Shown here: one piece after another, positions 15,568 through 23,659 of the stretch
Layout of the letters: each line of letters starts with the position of its first letter
Numbering within the stretch: position 1 is the first letter of the stretch
Source: Lachnospiraceae bacterium
GTDB lineage: Bacteria > Bacillota > Clostridia > Lachnospirales > Lachnospiraceae
NCBI GenBank assembly: GCA_019423745.1
Contig: JAHZAV010000008.1
Location: 1 to 64,000, forward strand
Direction of reading: 5' to 3'
Length of the DNA: 64,000 bases
The notes under the pieces: model-generated
What the model saw: the letters and a program-made list of their open reading frames with translations, nothing else
What the model was told of the DNA's origin: nothing
Database searches by the model: none
Made by a program: the position numbers and the translations under genes

Positions 15568-17306
15568 TGGCAGAGCTGAAAATGAATCCCGTAACGCTTG
15601 ATATTGTAAAAGATTCTCTGATAGCAATCAGTAATGAAGTTTTTTATGCATTTGCCAGAACATCTATGAGTCCAATTATCTATGAAACGCTGGATTATGC
15701 AAGCGGTATTGCAGATGTGGAAGGACGTCTGCTGACACAGGGAAATGGAGCGTGTGGATTTATCGGACTGATTGCACCTATGATTCAGGAAATTATTCAT
15801 AAGTATGGAAAAGAACAAATGCAGCCGGGAGATGTGTATTTAATTAATGATCCATATCTTGGCGGAGGTACACACTTATCCGACATTGGGATGGTAATGC
15901 CGGTATTTTATAAAGATGAACTGATTGCTTTTGTTGGGAATAAGGCACATTGGTCAGACGTTGGAGGAATGGCGGCAGGATCGTTTACGACAGATTCATC
16001 TGAAGTTTTTCAGGAAGGACTTCGGTTTTCTGGCGTAAAACTACTGGAAAAAGGAGAAATCTGCAATCCTCTTCTGGAGACAATCAAAAGTAATGTGCGT
16101 TTCCCGGAAACTTCAGAAGGAGATATGTGGGGACAGATTGCTTCCTTGCGGACAGGCTATCGAAGGATTGGAGAATTGTGTGATAAATATTCGGTAGATA
16201 TTGTGAAGGAATCTATGAAAAGACTGTTGGATCAGGGAGCTAATATTGCCTATAGCCGTCTTAAAGAACTGCCGAAAGGAAGCTGGGAGATGGAAGAATA
16301 TATGGACGATGATGGTTATGGAAATCCGGTAAAACTGAAAGTGAAGATTACGATAAAAGAGGATTCCTTTATAGCGGATTTTACAGGCAGCAGTCCACAG
16401 GTTGCCAGTCCCATCAATACAGGCTACAGTTCCTTGTGTGCCGGGGTTAAAGTCATCTATATGTCCATCCTTGGGCCAGAACTAGCCGTCAATGATGGTG
16501 TTTTTGAACCAATGCAAGTGATTGCAGAGGACGGTTCAGTGTTGCGCTGTCATGCACCAGCACCTACTTCTTGTTATTTTGAAAGTATGATTTATTCTTC
16601 GGATGTAGTATGGCGGGCGTTAGCGCCAGTATTTCCAGAAGCTTTAGGGGCAGGGCATATGTTGTCCGTATGTTCTGTTGTACTGGCAGGAACCAAACAG
16701 GGAAGCGGGGAGCCTTTCTTAATTGTAGAACCTACCGGAGGCGGTTGGGGGGCAAGTGCCGGAAAAGACGGCGAGGTTGGACAGTTTTGTGTAGGGGACG
16801 GAGAGACTTACAATGTGCCTGTAGAAATGGCGGAGAATCGATATGGCATAATGATTGATGAATACAGCTTGCATACAGATGGAGCCGGAGCTGGAAAGTA
16901 TCGGGGAGGAAGTGGAGCGGTTCGTTCTTACCGGGCAATGACAGACGGGCAGCTGTTTACTGCATCCTTTGGACGAAATAAATTTCCGGCATGGGGAGCT
17001 GCAGGAGGTGCGGATGGATCGTACAATTATTTTGAATTTCACAATGCAGATGGTTCCGTAGAAGGACCTATGGGAATTGTTGCCAGAAGGATAATGAACA
17101 AAGGTGATGTTGTTCGTATGGTAACCTGTACCGGAGGCGGGTATGGAAATCCTCTTGAGAGAGATCCAGAATCTGTAGCCTGGGATGTGAAAAATGAATA
17201 TATAACAGTTGATCAGGCAGAAAAAGAATATGGTGTTCTGATCGATCCTGAAACATTCGAGATAAAAGGTAATACGCCCGGACGCAGGCAGGAGGTGGAG
17301 AAATGA
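15567..17306 (+). CDS. hyuB: Hydantoinase/oxoprolinase subunit B (HyuB-like)
   Basis: 579 residues. Start overlaps the hyuA stop (TAATG), so the subunits are translationally coupled. Family landmarks include NDPYLGGGTHLSDI (about residues 92-105), KAHWSDVGGMAAGS and the later SGAVRSYR...GGYGNPLERDPE end, all expected for HyuB. It is the catalytic partner of HyuA in ATP-dependent hydrolysis of a cyclic amide. The 3' end overlaps the following cupin gene by 4 bases (ATGA), so all three are probably made in fixed ratio. Confidence 0.88.
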   Translation: MAELKMNPVTLDIVKDSLIAISNEVFYAFARTSMSPIIYETLDYASGIADVEGRLLTQGNGACGFIGLIAPMIQEIIHKYGKEQMQPGDVYLINDPYLGGGTHLSDIGMVMPVFYKDELIAFVGNKAHWSDVGGMAAGSFTTDSSEVFQEGLRFSGVKLLEKGEICNPLLETIKSNVRFPETSEGDMWGQIASLRTGYRRIGELCDKYSVDIVKESMKRLLDQGANIAYSRLKELPKGSWEMEEYMDDDGYGNPVKLKVKITIKEDSFIADFTGSSPQVASPINTGYSSLCAGVKVIYMSILGPELAVNDGVFEPMQVIAEDGSVLRCHAPAPTSCYFESMIYSSDVVWRALAPVFPEALGAGHMLSVCSVVLAGTKQGSGEPFLIVEPTGGGWGASAGKDGEVGQFCVGDGETYNVPVEMAENRYGIMIDEYSLHTDGAGAGKYRGGSGAVRSYRAMTDGQLFTASFGRNKFPAWGAAGGADGSYNYFEFHNADGSVEGPMGIVARRIMNKGDVVRMVTCTGGGYGNPLERDPESVAWDVKNEYITVDQAEKEYGVLIDPETFEIKGNTPGRRQEVEK

Positions 17307-17629
17307 TTATTCGAAAGATAGGGGAAGTATCCGATCATATAAGATCGGATGGCGTTACAATGAGAGATTTTTTTGGAGAAATATGTCCAACTGATGGCAA
17401 AGTATCTATGGGGTATGCAGTTTTTCCGGATGGGACGGTTGTTCCTCCGGCCGCACATTCGGCAGATGAGTATTCCTATATCATTTCTGGAAAAGTTAAG
17501 TGTGAAAGCAACGGAATTGTTAGGGAGTTGTGTGCAGGTGAAGCATCCTACATTCCTGCAGGAGAAGTACATAAAAGCATGAATGATTCGGGAGAAGAAG
17601 CAACTCTGGTATGGCTGTTGATTGAATAA
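17303..17629 (+). CDS. Small cupin protein of the hyu operon
   Basis: 108 residues forming one cupin barrel: PPAAHSADEYSYIISGKV (residues about 49-66, supplying His and Glu metal ligands) and AGEASYIPAGEVHKSMN (second motif, with His). Its ATG overlaps the hyuB stop, so it belongs to the operon. It could be an enzyme acting on the substrate or product (isomerase or decarboxylase-like), or a binding protein; the fold alone does not decide. The terminator-shaped repeat at 17669-17724 follows. Confidence 0.75.
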   Translation: MIIRKIGEVSDHIRSDGVTMRDFFGEICPTDGKVSMGYAVFPDGTVVPPAAHSADEYSYIISGKVKCESNGIVRELCAGEASYIPAGEVHKSMNDSGEEATLVWLLIE

Positions 17630-17658
17630 TCACAGATGACAGAGAGAAAAACTCTCAA

Positions 17659-17687
17659 TCGACTTATCCCCCTTTTTGTGCTATGAT
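17659..17687 (+). promoter_or_regulatory. Promoter nested in the inverted repeat before the EF-G-like gene
   Basis: TCGACT (17659-17664), 17 bases, TATGAT (17682-17687) preceded by TGC (extended -10). The 5' arm of the terminator stem lies in the spacer, so RNA starting here (about 17694) lacks that arm and leaves the GGGG ribosome site free. Confidence 0.5.
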
Positions 17688-17724
17688 AATACAGTCATTA
17701 TTACAGCACAAAAAGGGGTTTTTT
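17669..17724 (+). terminator. Terminator-type inverted repeat overlapping the ribosome site
   Basis: Perfect 14-base arms CCCCTTTTTGTGCT (17669-17682) and AGCACAAAAAGGGG (17705-17718), then TTTTTT directly before the ATG at 17726. In RNA reading through from the hyu operon it should terminate and also hide the AAGGGG ribosome site of the next gene. Confidence 0.75.
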
Positions 17725-17725
17725 C

Positions 17726-20389
17726 ATGGAAGGTACATCCAAAAGTAAAGAGAAAAACGGACTCGGTAATCGGGAGAAACATATATGTATCGGCATACTT
17801 GCCCATGTGGATGCCGGAAAAACTACTTTGGCGGAGGGAATATTATATCAGACCGGACAGATTCGTAAATGGGGAAGAGTGGATCATAAGGATGCGTTTT
17901 TAGATACCCATGTTATGGAGAAGGAAAGAGGCATTACAATCTTTTCTAAGCAGGCGGAGCTGAAGATAGGGGATAAGCAGGTTACGCTTCTTGACACGCC
18001 GGGCCATGTGGATTTTTCGGCGGAGATGGAACGTACTTTGCAGGTACTGGATTATGCAATCCTTGTGATTAGCGGGTCTGATGGTGTGCAGGGACATGTG
18101 GAAACATTGTGGTATTTGCTGAAGCATTATCACATCCCGGTATTTTTATTTGTAAATAAAATGGATCTGGTAGGGACAGAGCGTGACAGATTAATGGAAG
18201 AGCTAAAGCAGCGACTTTCCGATGACTGTGAAGACTTTACTTCTGAGGATCAAGATTTTGGAGAAAGAATTGCTCTTCATGATGAGAGGATTCTGGAAGC
18301 CTATCTCGAGGGGATAATGCCTGGAAATGAAGACATTTCCAGCTTAGTTAAAGAAAGGAAGTTATTTCCTTGCTTTTTTGGATCAGCACTTAAGATGGAA
18401 GGAGTACAGGACCTGTTGGATGGTCTGAACCGTTATATAGTATCTCCGGTATATTCACAGGAGTTTGGAGCCAGAGTATACAAAATTTCAAGAGATAGTG
18501 CAGGTATGAGGCTTACTCATTTGAAAGTTACAGGGGGAACGCTGAAAGTAAAAATGCGTCTGGATGAAGATTCCCAGGATAAGGCAGAACAGATTCGCAT
18601 TTATTCAGGAACAGGATTTCAAAACGTGACAGAGGCAGGACCGGGAACTATTTGTGCTTTGATCGGACCTAGAAACAGTTTTGCTGGACAGGGGCTTGGA
18701 ATGGAGAAGGAGTTGGCAGAGCCGGTTTTGGAGCCAGTATTGACTTACCGACTGCAGCCTCAGATAGAATGCGATATGCATAGCCTTTGTCTGAAGCTAA
18801 GAGAATTAGAAGAAGAAATACCGGAAATGCATATTGTATGGGAAGAAGTTCATTCGGAAATCCATGTACAGATTATGGGCGAAGTGCAGATGGATATTTT
18901 GAAAGAGCTGATAAAAGAGCGGTTTGAAGTCCCGGTTTCCTTTAGTGAGGGAAGTATTGTTTATAAAGAAACAATTGCTGCATCTGTAGAAGGAATAGGA
19001 CATTTTGAGCCTCTTAGACATTATGCAGAAGTTCATCTTCTTCTGGAACCGGGGCAAAGAGGAGAAGGGTTGCAGTTTGCAGCAGAATGCAGTGAGGATA
19101 TGTTGGATATAAACTGGCAGAGACTGATCCTGACTCATCTGGAAGAAAAGAAACACAGAGGTGTACTGACAGGTTCTGAAATTACAGACATGAGAATTAC
19201 ACTTATTGCAGGGAGGGCCCATCAAAAACATACAGAAGGGGGAGATTTCCGGCAGGCTACATATCGAGCGGTGAGGCAGGGCCTTAGGAAGGCAGTAACT
19301 ATTCTTTTAGAACCTGTGTACGAATTCCGTATGGAAGTACCACAGGAATGTATTGGACGGGCTCTTTCAGATGTACAGAGAATGAGTGGTAGCTTTGAAC
19401 CTCCTGTTTTGGAAGGAGACCATATGGTTCTGACTGGAAGTGCTCCGGTGGTGTGTATGGGCGGCTATCAGACAGAGCTGCTTTCCTATACCGGAGGAAG
19501 AGGACGACTTTTCTGTACGTTGAAAGGGTATGAGCCATGTCACAATCAGGAAGAAATTGTAGAAAAAGTCGGGTATGATCCGGAAGCAGATCCGGAAAAT
19601 CCAACGGGATCGGTATTTTGTGCCCATGGAGCAGGATTTACAGTGAGCTGGGATCAGGTGGAAAACTACATGCATGTGGAAGGAATTCGAAAAAGAGAAG
19701 AGACGGAAGAGATATCGGAGCTGGCAGACAGAAAGCATCGTGTTCATACCGCTATGGCCGACGAAGAGGAATTGCAGGCGATTTTCGCTCGGACTTATGG
19801 AACTGGTGAAAAAAGAACTACCTGGAAAAGGACAGTGAATTCCCCGAGTAGCAGCACCTATAAAGGAGAAAAAAAGAAAAAGGGAAAAGAATATCTTCTG
19901 GTGGATGGTTATAATATTATTTTTGCCTGGGAAGAGCTCAAGGAACTGGCCAAGGATAATATCCAAGCTGCCAGAGGAAAGTTGATGGATATTCTATGTA
20001 ACTATCAAGGATATCGGAAAATGACATTGATTCTTGTGTTTGATGCGTACAAGGTGCCTGGATATACAGGAGAGGTACAAAAATATCATAATATTTATGT
20101 GGTTTACACAAAGGAAGCAGAGACCGCGGATCAATATATTGAAAAGGCGGTCCATGAGATGGCAAAGGAGCATAAAGTGACTGTAGCTACATCAGATGGT
20201 CTGGAGCAGATTATCATTATGGGGCAGGGGGCAAGGAGGTTGTCCGCACAAGGACTTCTTAGGGAAATCCAAGAGACGGTAAAAGAAATGCGTATAGAGC
20301 ATATGGATAAGCCTGTTTCCGGAAAAACATATTTATCTGAAATTATGCCGGAAGAGATTTTGCAAGACGGAAAAAGTAGTCGTTCTTGA
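17726..20389 (+). CDS. EF-G/TetM-like ribosomal GTPase fused to a YacP/Rae1-type NYN nuclease
   Basis: 887 residues against about 640 for TetM-type ribosomal protection proteins. Residues 18-660 follow the EF-G/TetM plan: G1 AHVDAGKT (26-33), G2 in KERGITIF, G3 DTPGH, G4 NKMD, then domains II-V ending with the GYEPCHN region. A Lys/Ser-rich linker (about 690-717) leads to a NYN domain (718 to about 865): YLLVDGYNIIFAW, LVFDAYKVPG, ETADQYIEKAVHEMA and VATSDGLEQ supply the acidic metal-binding residues of YacP, the ribosome-associated endonuclease Rae1 of Bacillus. The fusion therefore joins a ribosome-binding translocase-like GTPase to an A-site mRNA nuclease. A translation-rescue or quality-control role is inferred; tetracycline resistance is possible but unproven. 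Confidence 0.85.
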   Translation: MEGTSKSKEKNGLGNREKHICIGILAHVDAGKTTLAEGILYQTGQIRKWGRVDHKDAFLDTHVMEKERGITIFSKQAELKIGDKQVTLLDTPGHVDFSAEMERTLQVLDYAILVISGSDGVQGHVETLWYLLKHYHIPVFLFVNKMDLVGTERDRLMEELKQRLSDDCEDFTSEDQDFGERIALHDERILEAYLEGIMPGNEDISSLVKERKLFPCFFGSALKMEGVQDLLDGLNRYIVSPVYSQEFGARVYKISRDSAGMRLTHLKVTGGTLKVKMRLDEDSQDKAEQIRIYSGTGFQNVTEAGPGTICALIGPRNSFAGQGLGMEKELAEPVLEPVLTYRLQPQIECDMHSLCLKLRELEEEIPEMHIVWEEVHSEIHVQIMGEVQMDILKELIKERFEVPVSFSEGSIVYKETIAASVEGIGHFEPLRHYAEVHLLLEPGQRGEGLQFAAECSEDMLDINWQRLILTHLEEKKHRGVLTGSEITDMRITLIAGRAHQKHTEGGDFRQATYRAVRQGLRKAVTILLEPVYEFRMEVPQECIGRALSDVQRMSGSFEPPVLEGDHMVLTGSAPVVCMGGYQTELLSYTGGRGRLFCTLKGYEPCHNQEEIVEKVGYDPEADPENPTGSVFCAHGAGFTVSWDQVENYMHVEGIRKREETEEISELADRKHRVHTAMADEEELQAIFARTYGTGEKRTTWKRTVNSPSSSTYKGEKKKKGKEYLLVDGYNIIFAWEELKELAKDNIQAARGKLMDILCNYQGYRKMTLILVFDAYKVPGYTGEVQKYHNIYVVYTKEAETADQYIEKAVHEMAKEHKVTVATSDGLEQIIIMGQGARRLSAQGLLREIQETVKEMRIEHMDKPVSGKTYLSEIMPEEILQDGKSSRS

Positions 20390-20429
20390 CTTTTCATGCA
20401 GGCCTGTGATATAAGTAAATACAAATAAG

Positions 20430-20519
20430 AAAAAGGACCCCATCTGCCACCGGGTAGATGGAATATGTGTCCAGTCGTATTCCGGTAGGTCTTAGAAGGA
20501 ATACGGCTGGATATTTTTG
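20430..20519 (+). promoter_or_regulatory. Candidate guanidine-IV (mepA-type) riboswitch with terminator
   Basis: A small hairpin (CCATCT / AGATGG, loop with CCACCGGG) is closed by an outer stem GGAC (20435-20438) / GTCC (20469-20472). The last bases of that stem are also the first of a terminator stem TCCAGTCGTATTCC / GGAATACGGCTGGA (20470-20511), followed by TATTTTTG. The two structures exclude each other, and a CCGG lies in both loops, allowing a loop contact. This layout just before a MATE exporter fits the guanidine-IV/mepA class; the class is assigned from context and partial motif memory, not by a search. Confidence 0.5.
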
Positions 20520-20578
20520 TGTTGCGGTATACAAAAGACCAGCCTTTTGAGCGGTGAAAAACAGGTGAGGAGTATGAA

Positions 20579-21880
20579 ATGAAAAGAGAGTTTGGAAAGT
20601 ATGTGTCCTTAAATATTTTAGGTATGCTGGGATTGTCCTGTTATATTTTAGCAGATACATTTTTTATTTCGGCAAAGATGGGAGCAGATGGATTAACAGC
20701 CCTTAATCTTGCTATTTCTATTTATAGTTTTATCCACGGTATAGGACTGATGATTGGAATTGGAGGCGGAACCAGATATTCTATTTTTCGTTCCAGGGGA
20801 GAGGAAAGAAAGGGGAATCGGGTATTTACAGCTGCTTTGCTTATGGGACTTATCGTGGGAGCCTTATTTATCATAATAGGAATTTATGGTGCAAAGACCT
20901 TGGCAATGCTTTTAGGGGCAGAAGGCAGAATCATAGGTATGACAACAGTTTATTTGAGGACCATTTTATGCTTTGCGCCTTTTTTTATCTGTAATAATAT
21001 TTTTCTTGCTTTTGTGAGAAATGATGGGAATCCCAGACTTGCCATGGCAGGGATGCTGGCAGGAAGTTTTTCTAATATTATTTTGGATTATATTTTTATT
21101 TTTCCGGCGGATATGGGAATGTTTGGGGCAGCGTTTGCGACTGGTTTTGCTCCCATAATCAGTATGATGATTCTTTCCAGGCATAAATTCTCAGGAAAGA
21201 GCAGTCTTCATTTTGAGATCAGCGGCTCTTTGTTACATGATGCAAAAAGTATTCCGGGGTTAGGTATCTCAGCTTTTATTAATGAGGTTTCTTCGGGAAT
21301 AGTGTTGATTGTTCTGAACCTCCTGATACTTAGAATCAGCGGGAATACAGGGGTTGCGGCTTATGGCGTGATTGCCAATCTGGCTCTGGTTGCGCTTTCT
21401 GTTTTTACAGGGATCTCTCAGGGAAGCCAGCCTCTTCTTAGTAAATATTATGGAGAGGGGAAAGGAATCAAAGTAAAAGAAATATATGGCTATATGGTTG
21501 TGCTTGCTTTGGCTGTTGGTTTCTTACTGGTAATGACTGCTTTTTTTGCCACAGATTTTTTGATTTCGGTGTTTAACAGTGAAGGAAATAAAGAACTTTC
21601 CAGAATTGCCCATGGAGGACTTCGGATTTATTTTGTGGGATTTCTGGCAGCAGGTGTGAATATTGTGACAGCAGCTTGCAAAGGAGCGTTGGAACAGGCA
21701 AAGGAATCTTTCCTTATTTCGGTTATGAGAGGGCTGATTTGTATTGTGTTTTATGCGATTGTGTTATCTCATATGTTTGGAATGACCGGTATATGGGCAG
21801 CTTTTCCGGTGGCAGAGGGGACAACTTTAGTTTTATCTATATTTTTTATACGACGCGGGAAGAATTTCTTTCACGGGTAA
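20579..21880 (+). CDS. MATE family multidrug/cation efflux transporter
   Basis: 433 residues with about twelve membrane helices in two halves, as in MATE/MepA exporters that drive out cationic compounds using Na+ or H+. Typical text includes ILADTFFISAKMGADGLTALNLA in helix 1-2 and the mirrored SQGSQPLLSKYYGEG in the second half. AGGAG precedes the start; a tiny ATG-AAA-TGA lies just upstream and ends within the start region. The gene stands behind a structured leader ending in a terminator (20430-20519), which suggests ligand-controlled expression; guanidinium is the best guess if the leader is indeed of the mepA class. Confidence 0.88.
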   Translation: MKREFGKYVSLNILGMLGLSCYILADTFFISAKMGADGLTALNLAISIYSFIHGIGLMIGIGGGTRYSIFRSRGEERKGNRVFTAALLMGLIVGALFIIIGIYGAKTLAMLLGAEGRIIGMTTVYLRTILCFAPFFICNNIFLAFVRNDGNPRLAMAGMLAGSFSNIILDYIFIFPADMGMFGAAFATGFAPIISMMILSRHKFSGKSSLHFEISGSLLHDAKSIPGLGISAFINEVSSGIVLIVLNLLILRISGNTGVAAYGVIANLALVALSVFTGISQGSQPLLSKYYGEGKGIKVKEIYGYMVVLALAVGFLLVMTAFFATDFLISVFNSEGNKELSRIAHGGLRIYFVGFLAAGVNIVTAACKGALEQAKESFLISVMRGLICIVFYAIVLSHMFGMTGIWAAFPVAEGTTLVLSIFFIRRGKNFFHG

Positions 21881-21932
21881 GTATTTTATGCTATAGTGAA
21901 TACAAAGACCAAAAAATGAAGAGGTGTTGAAA

Positions 21933-22436
21933 TTGCGGGAACAGCTGACAAGGCAGGATGTAGAAAAAATACAGAAAGAGATTGAATATCGGAAGCTGGT
22001 CGTGAGGAAAAATGCAATCGAAGCGGTGAAGGAAGCAAGAGCTCACGGAGATTTGAGTGAAAATTTTGAATATCATGCCGCAAAAAAGGATAAAAATCAG
22101 AATGAAAGTCGTATTCGATATTTAGAGAGAATGCTGAAGACTGCCAAAATTGTGCTGGATGATTCGGCAGATGATGAAGTGGGAATAGACAAGAAAGTAG
22201 AAATCTATTTTGAAGATGATGATGAAACAGAAGTATTTAAATTAGTTACATCTGTAAGAGGAAGTTCCTTAAATGGAAAAATAAGTATTGAATCCCCTAT
22301 TGGGAAAGCGATTTTAAAGCATAAAGCCGGTGACAGAGTTTATGTCAAGGTCAATGAGAGCGTGGGTTACTATGTTGTGATCCGCTCTGTGGAAAGTACA
22401 GAGGGAGAAGAGGAAGACGAAATTCGGCGGTATTAG
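21933..22436 (+). CDS. greA: Transcription elongation factor GreA
   Basis: About 167 residues from TTG at 21933, which lies 8 bases after AGAGG and gives the usual opening REQLTRQDVEKI. An N-terminal coiled coil carries GDLSENFEYHAAK at its tip, whose acidic residues trigger transcript cleavage in paused RNA polymerase; a C-terminal FKBP-like domain ends YVVIRSVES with an acidic tail (EGEEEDE). It rescues backtracked polymerase. It stands 40 bases after the MATE gene and 22 bases before the kinase-like gene, so a small mixed operon is likely. A GTG at 21924 would overlap the ribosome site and is less likely. Confidence 0.88.
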   Translation: MREQLTRQDVEKIQKEIEYRKLVVRKNAIEAVKEARAHGDLSENFEYHAAKKDKNQNESRIRYLERMLKTAKIVLDDSADDEVGIDKKVEIYFEDDDETEVFKLVTSVRGSSLNGKISIESPIGKAILKHKAGDRVYVKVNESVGYYVVIRSVESTEGEEEDEIRRY

Positions 22437-22458
22437 GGGAAGAGAGGAGAACGAAAGA

Positions 22459-23193
22459 ATGGAACAGAAAATATTTGAGGAAATAGAGCGTAAAGCGGAA
22501 ATCCTGATTAAGGCACTTCCGTATATCAGAGACTTTAATAGACAGGTAGCAGTCATAGAATATGGATGCCGCAAGTATTTGAGCCCTGTGGCAGAACAGG
22601 ATTTGATGCAGGATATTGCTCTTTTAAAAACGGTAGGAATGAAGCCGGTTGTGGTTCATGATGCACCAATGGGAGTGGATAAATTCCGTGAGAATAAAAG
22701 GATTGCCAAGCTTTTGGAACTGTGTGGTACGAAAGCCATTGGTGTGTGTGGAATTGATTCCCACACGTTGCATATGATGTTAGATAATGATTACATTCCT
22801 GTTATTATGCCCAATGATATCGATAATGAAAATGTAATAATTGATTCAAAAGATGCAGCACTTGACACAGCAGTGATTCTTCATGCTGACAAGTTGATTT
22901 ATCTTTCTTCCCACAGAGGTATATGGAAGGATGAGGAAAGAACGAGTGTTTATCCTCATTTGACAGTGGAACAAATTCAGAAAATGGTAACAGAAGGAAA
23001 AGTAACAGAAGGTGTTAAGTCCAGAGTAGAGAGAGGTCTTGTGGCCATAGAAAAAGGGGTAAATCGTGTGCACCTTCTGGATGGAAGAATGCAGCATGCT
23101 CTTCTTTTGGAATTTTTTAGTGTGGCAGGAGTGGGAACAGCTATGATTCAGGATGAAAATAAGTTGTATGCGCATGAAAAGGATGAAAATTAA
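22459..23193 (+). CDS. Degenerate acetylglutamate-kinase-like (amino-acid kinase fold) protein
   Basis: 244 residues. The frame of the ArgB family is recognisable: VAVIEYGCRKYL (normally IKYGG), DIALLKTVGMKPVVVHDAPMG (normally VVHGGGP), ALDTAVILHADKLIYLSS, GVKSRVERGLVAIEKGVNRVHLLDGR and a final GVGTAMI. The two glycine-rich phosphate-binding loops are replaced (YGC, HDAP), and the acetylglutamate-binding segment is shortened. It therefore probably does not act as a normal N-acetylglutamate kinase; it may bind a small molecule or have changed substrate. No other arginine genes are nearby. The ribosome site AGAGGAG supports the start. Confidence 0.7.
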   Translation: MEQKIFEEIERKAEILIKALPYIRDFNRQVAVIEYGCRKYLSPVAEQDLMQDIALLKTVGMKPVVVHDAPMGVDKFRENKRIAKLLELCGTKAIGVCGIDSHTLHMMLDNDYIPVIMPNDIDNENVIIDSKDAALDTAVILHADKLIYLSSHRGIWKDEERTSVYPHLTVEQIQKMVTEGKVTEGVKSRVERGLVAIEKGVNRVHLLDGRMQHALLLEFFSVAGVGTAMIQDENKLYAHEKDEN

Positions 23194-23339
23194 AAAAGAA
23201 AAAATTTCCTTTTTTTAAATTTAAACTTGTATTTTTGGGCAATAATGATATATTATATTGTCGGCTTGAAAAATTGTAACATTATAAGACAGACAAGAAT
23301 ATATAGTTTTAAGAAAATTTTAGGAAAAGGGGAAGATGT

Positions 23340-23576
23340 ATGAGCCAGGTAAAAGTACAATTTAAAACAGCGAAAGAAGTTGTAGATTTTACAAATGTTG
23401 TTTCAAAGTATGATTACGACATGGATCTAAAAAAAACCAGCAGAAAAGTTGTTGATGCAAAATCTCTGCTTGGAATTCTTGCTCTCGGACTGGAAAATCA
23501 CCTGGAGCTGTGTATTTATTCCGATGGGGACTGCAGTGAGGTTGTAGATGCAATCGGAAAGTATGTTGTAGCTTAG
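23340..23576 (+). CDS. HPr-like protein lacking the phosphorylatable histidine
   Basis: 78 residues with the HPr fold pattern. The regulatory-serine region is conserved (DAKSLLGILALGL, Ser42 equivalent to HPr Ser46), but the active-site loop G-x-H-A-R-P-A around residue 15 is missing (KTAKEVVDFTN). It cannot carry phosphate for sugar uptake by the PTS, and instead resembles Crh of Bacillus, which acts only in catabolite repression through Ser46-P and CcpA. Whether HPr kinase modifies this Ser42 is untested. It is a single gene with its own terminator; a possible promoter (TTGTAT / TATTAT, 18-base spacing, 23227-23256) precedes it. Confidence 0.75.
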   Translation: MSQVKVQFKTAKEVVDFTNVVSKYDYDMDLKKTSRKVVDAKSLLGILALGLENHLELCIYSDGDCSEVVDAIGKYVVA

Positions 23577-23600
23577 AAACTTATTTTATTTAAAAAATGA

Positions 23601-23645
23601 AAAAGCCCGCAAAACCATAATCAGAGATGGTTTTGCGGGCTTTTT
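23601..23645. terminator. Bidirectional terminator between convergent genes
   Basis: Long stem AAAAGCCCGCAAAACCAT / ATGGTTTTGCGGGCTTTT with an 8-base loop and T-runs on both strands; it serves the HPr-like gene and the opposing acyltransferase gene. Confidence 0.88.
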
Positions 23646-23659
23646 GAATAAGTGTTCCT

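Noticed and set aside
14893..15627. 244-residue minus-strand frame inside hyuA
   Set aside because: Lies opposite a strongly supported gene, with low-complexity Phe/Leu/His composition typical of an antisense shadow.
20574..20582. ATG-AAA-TGA minigene before the MATE start as a leader peptide
   Set aside because: Only two codons and overlapping the ribosome-site spacing; no sign of codon-dependent attenuation.
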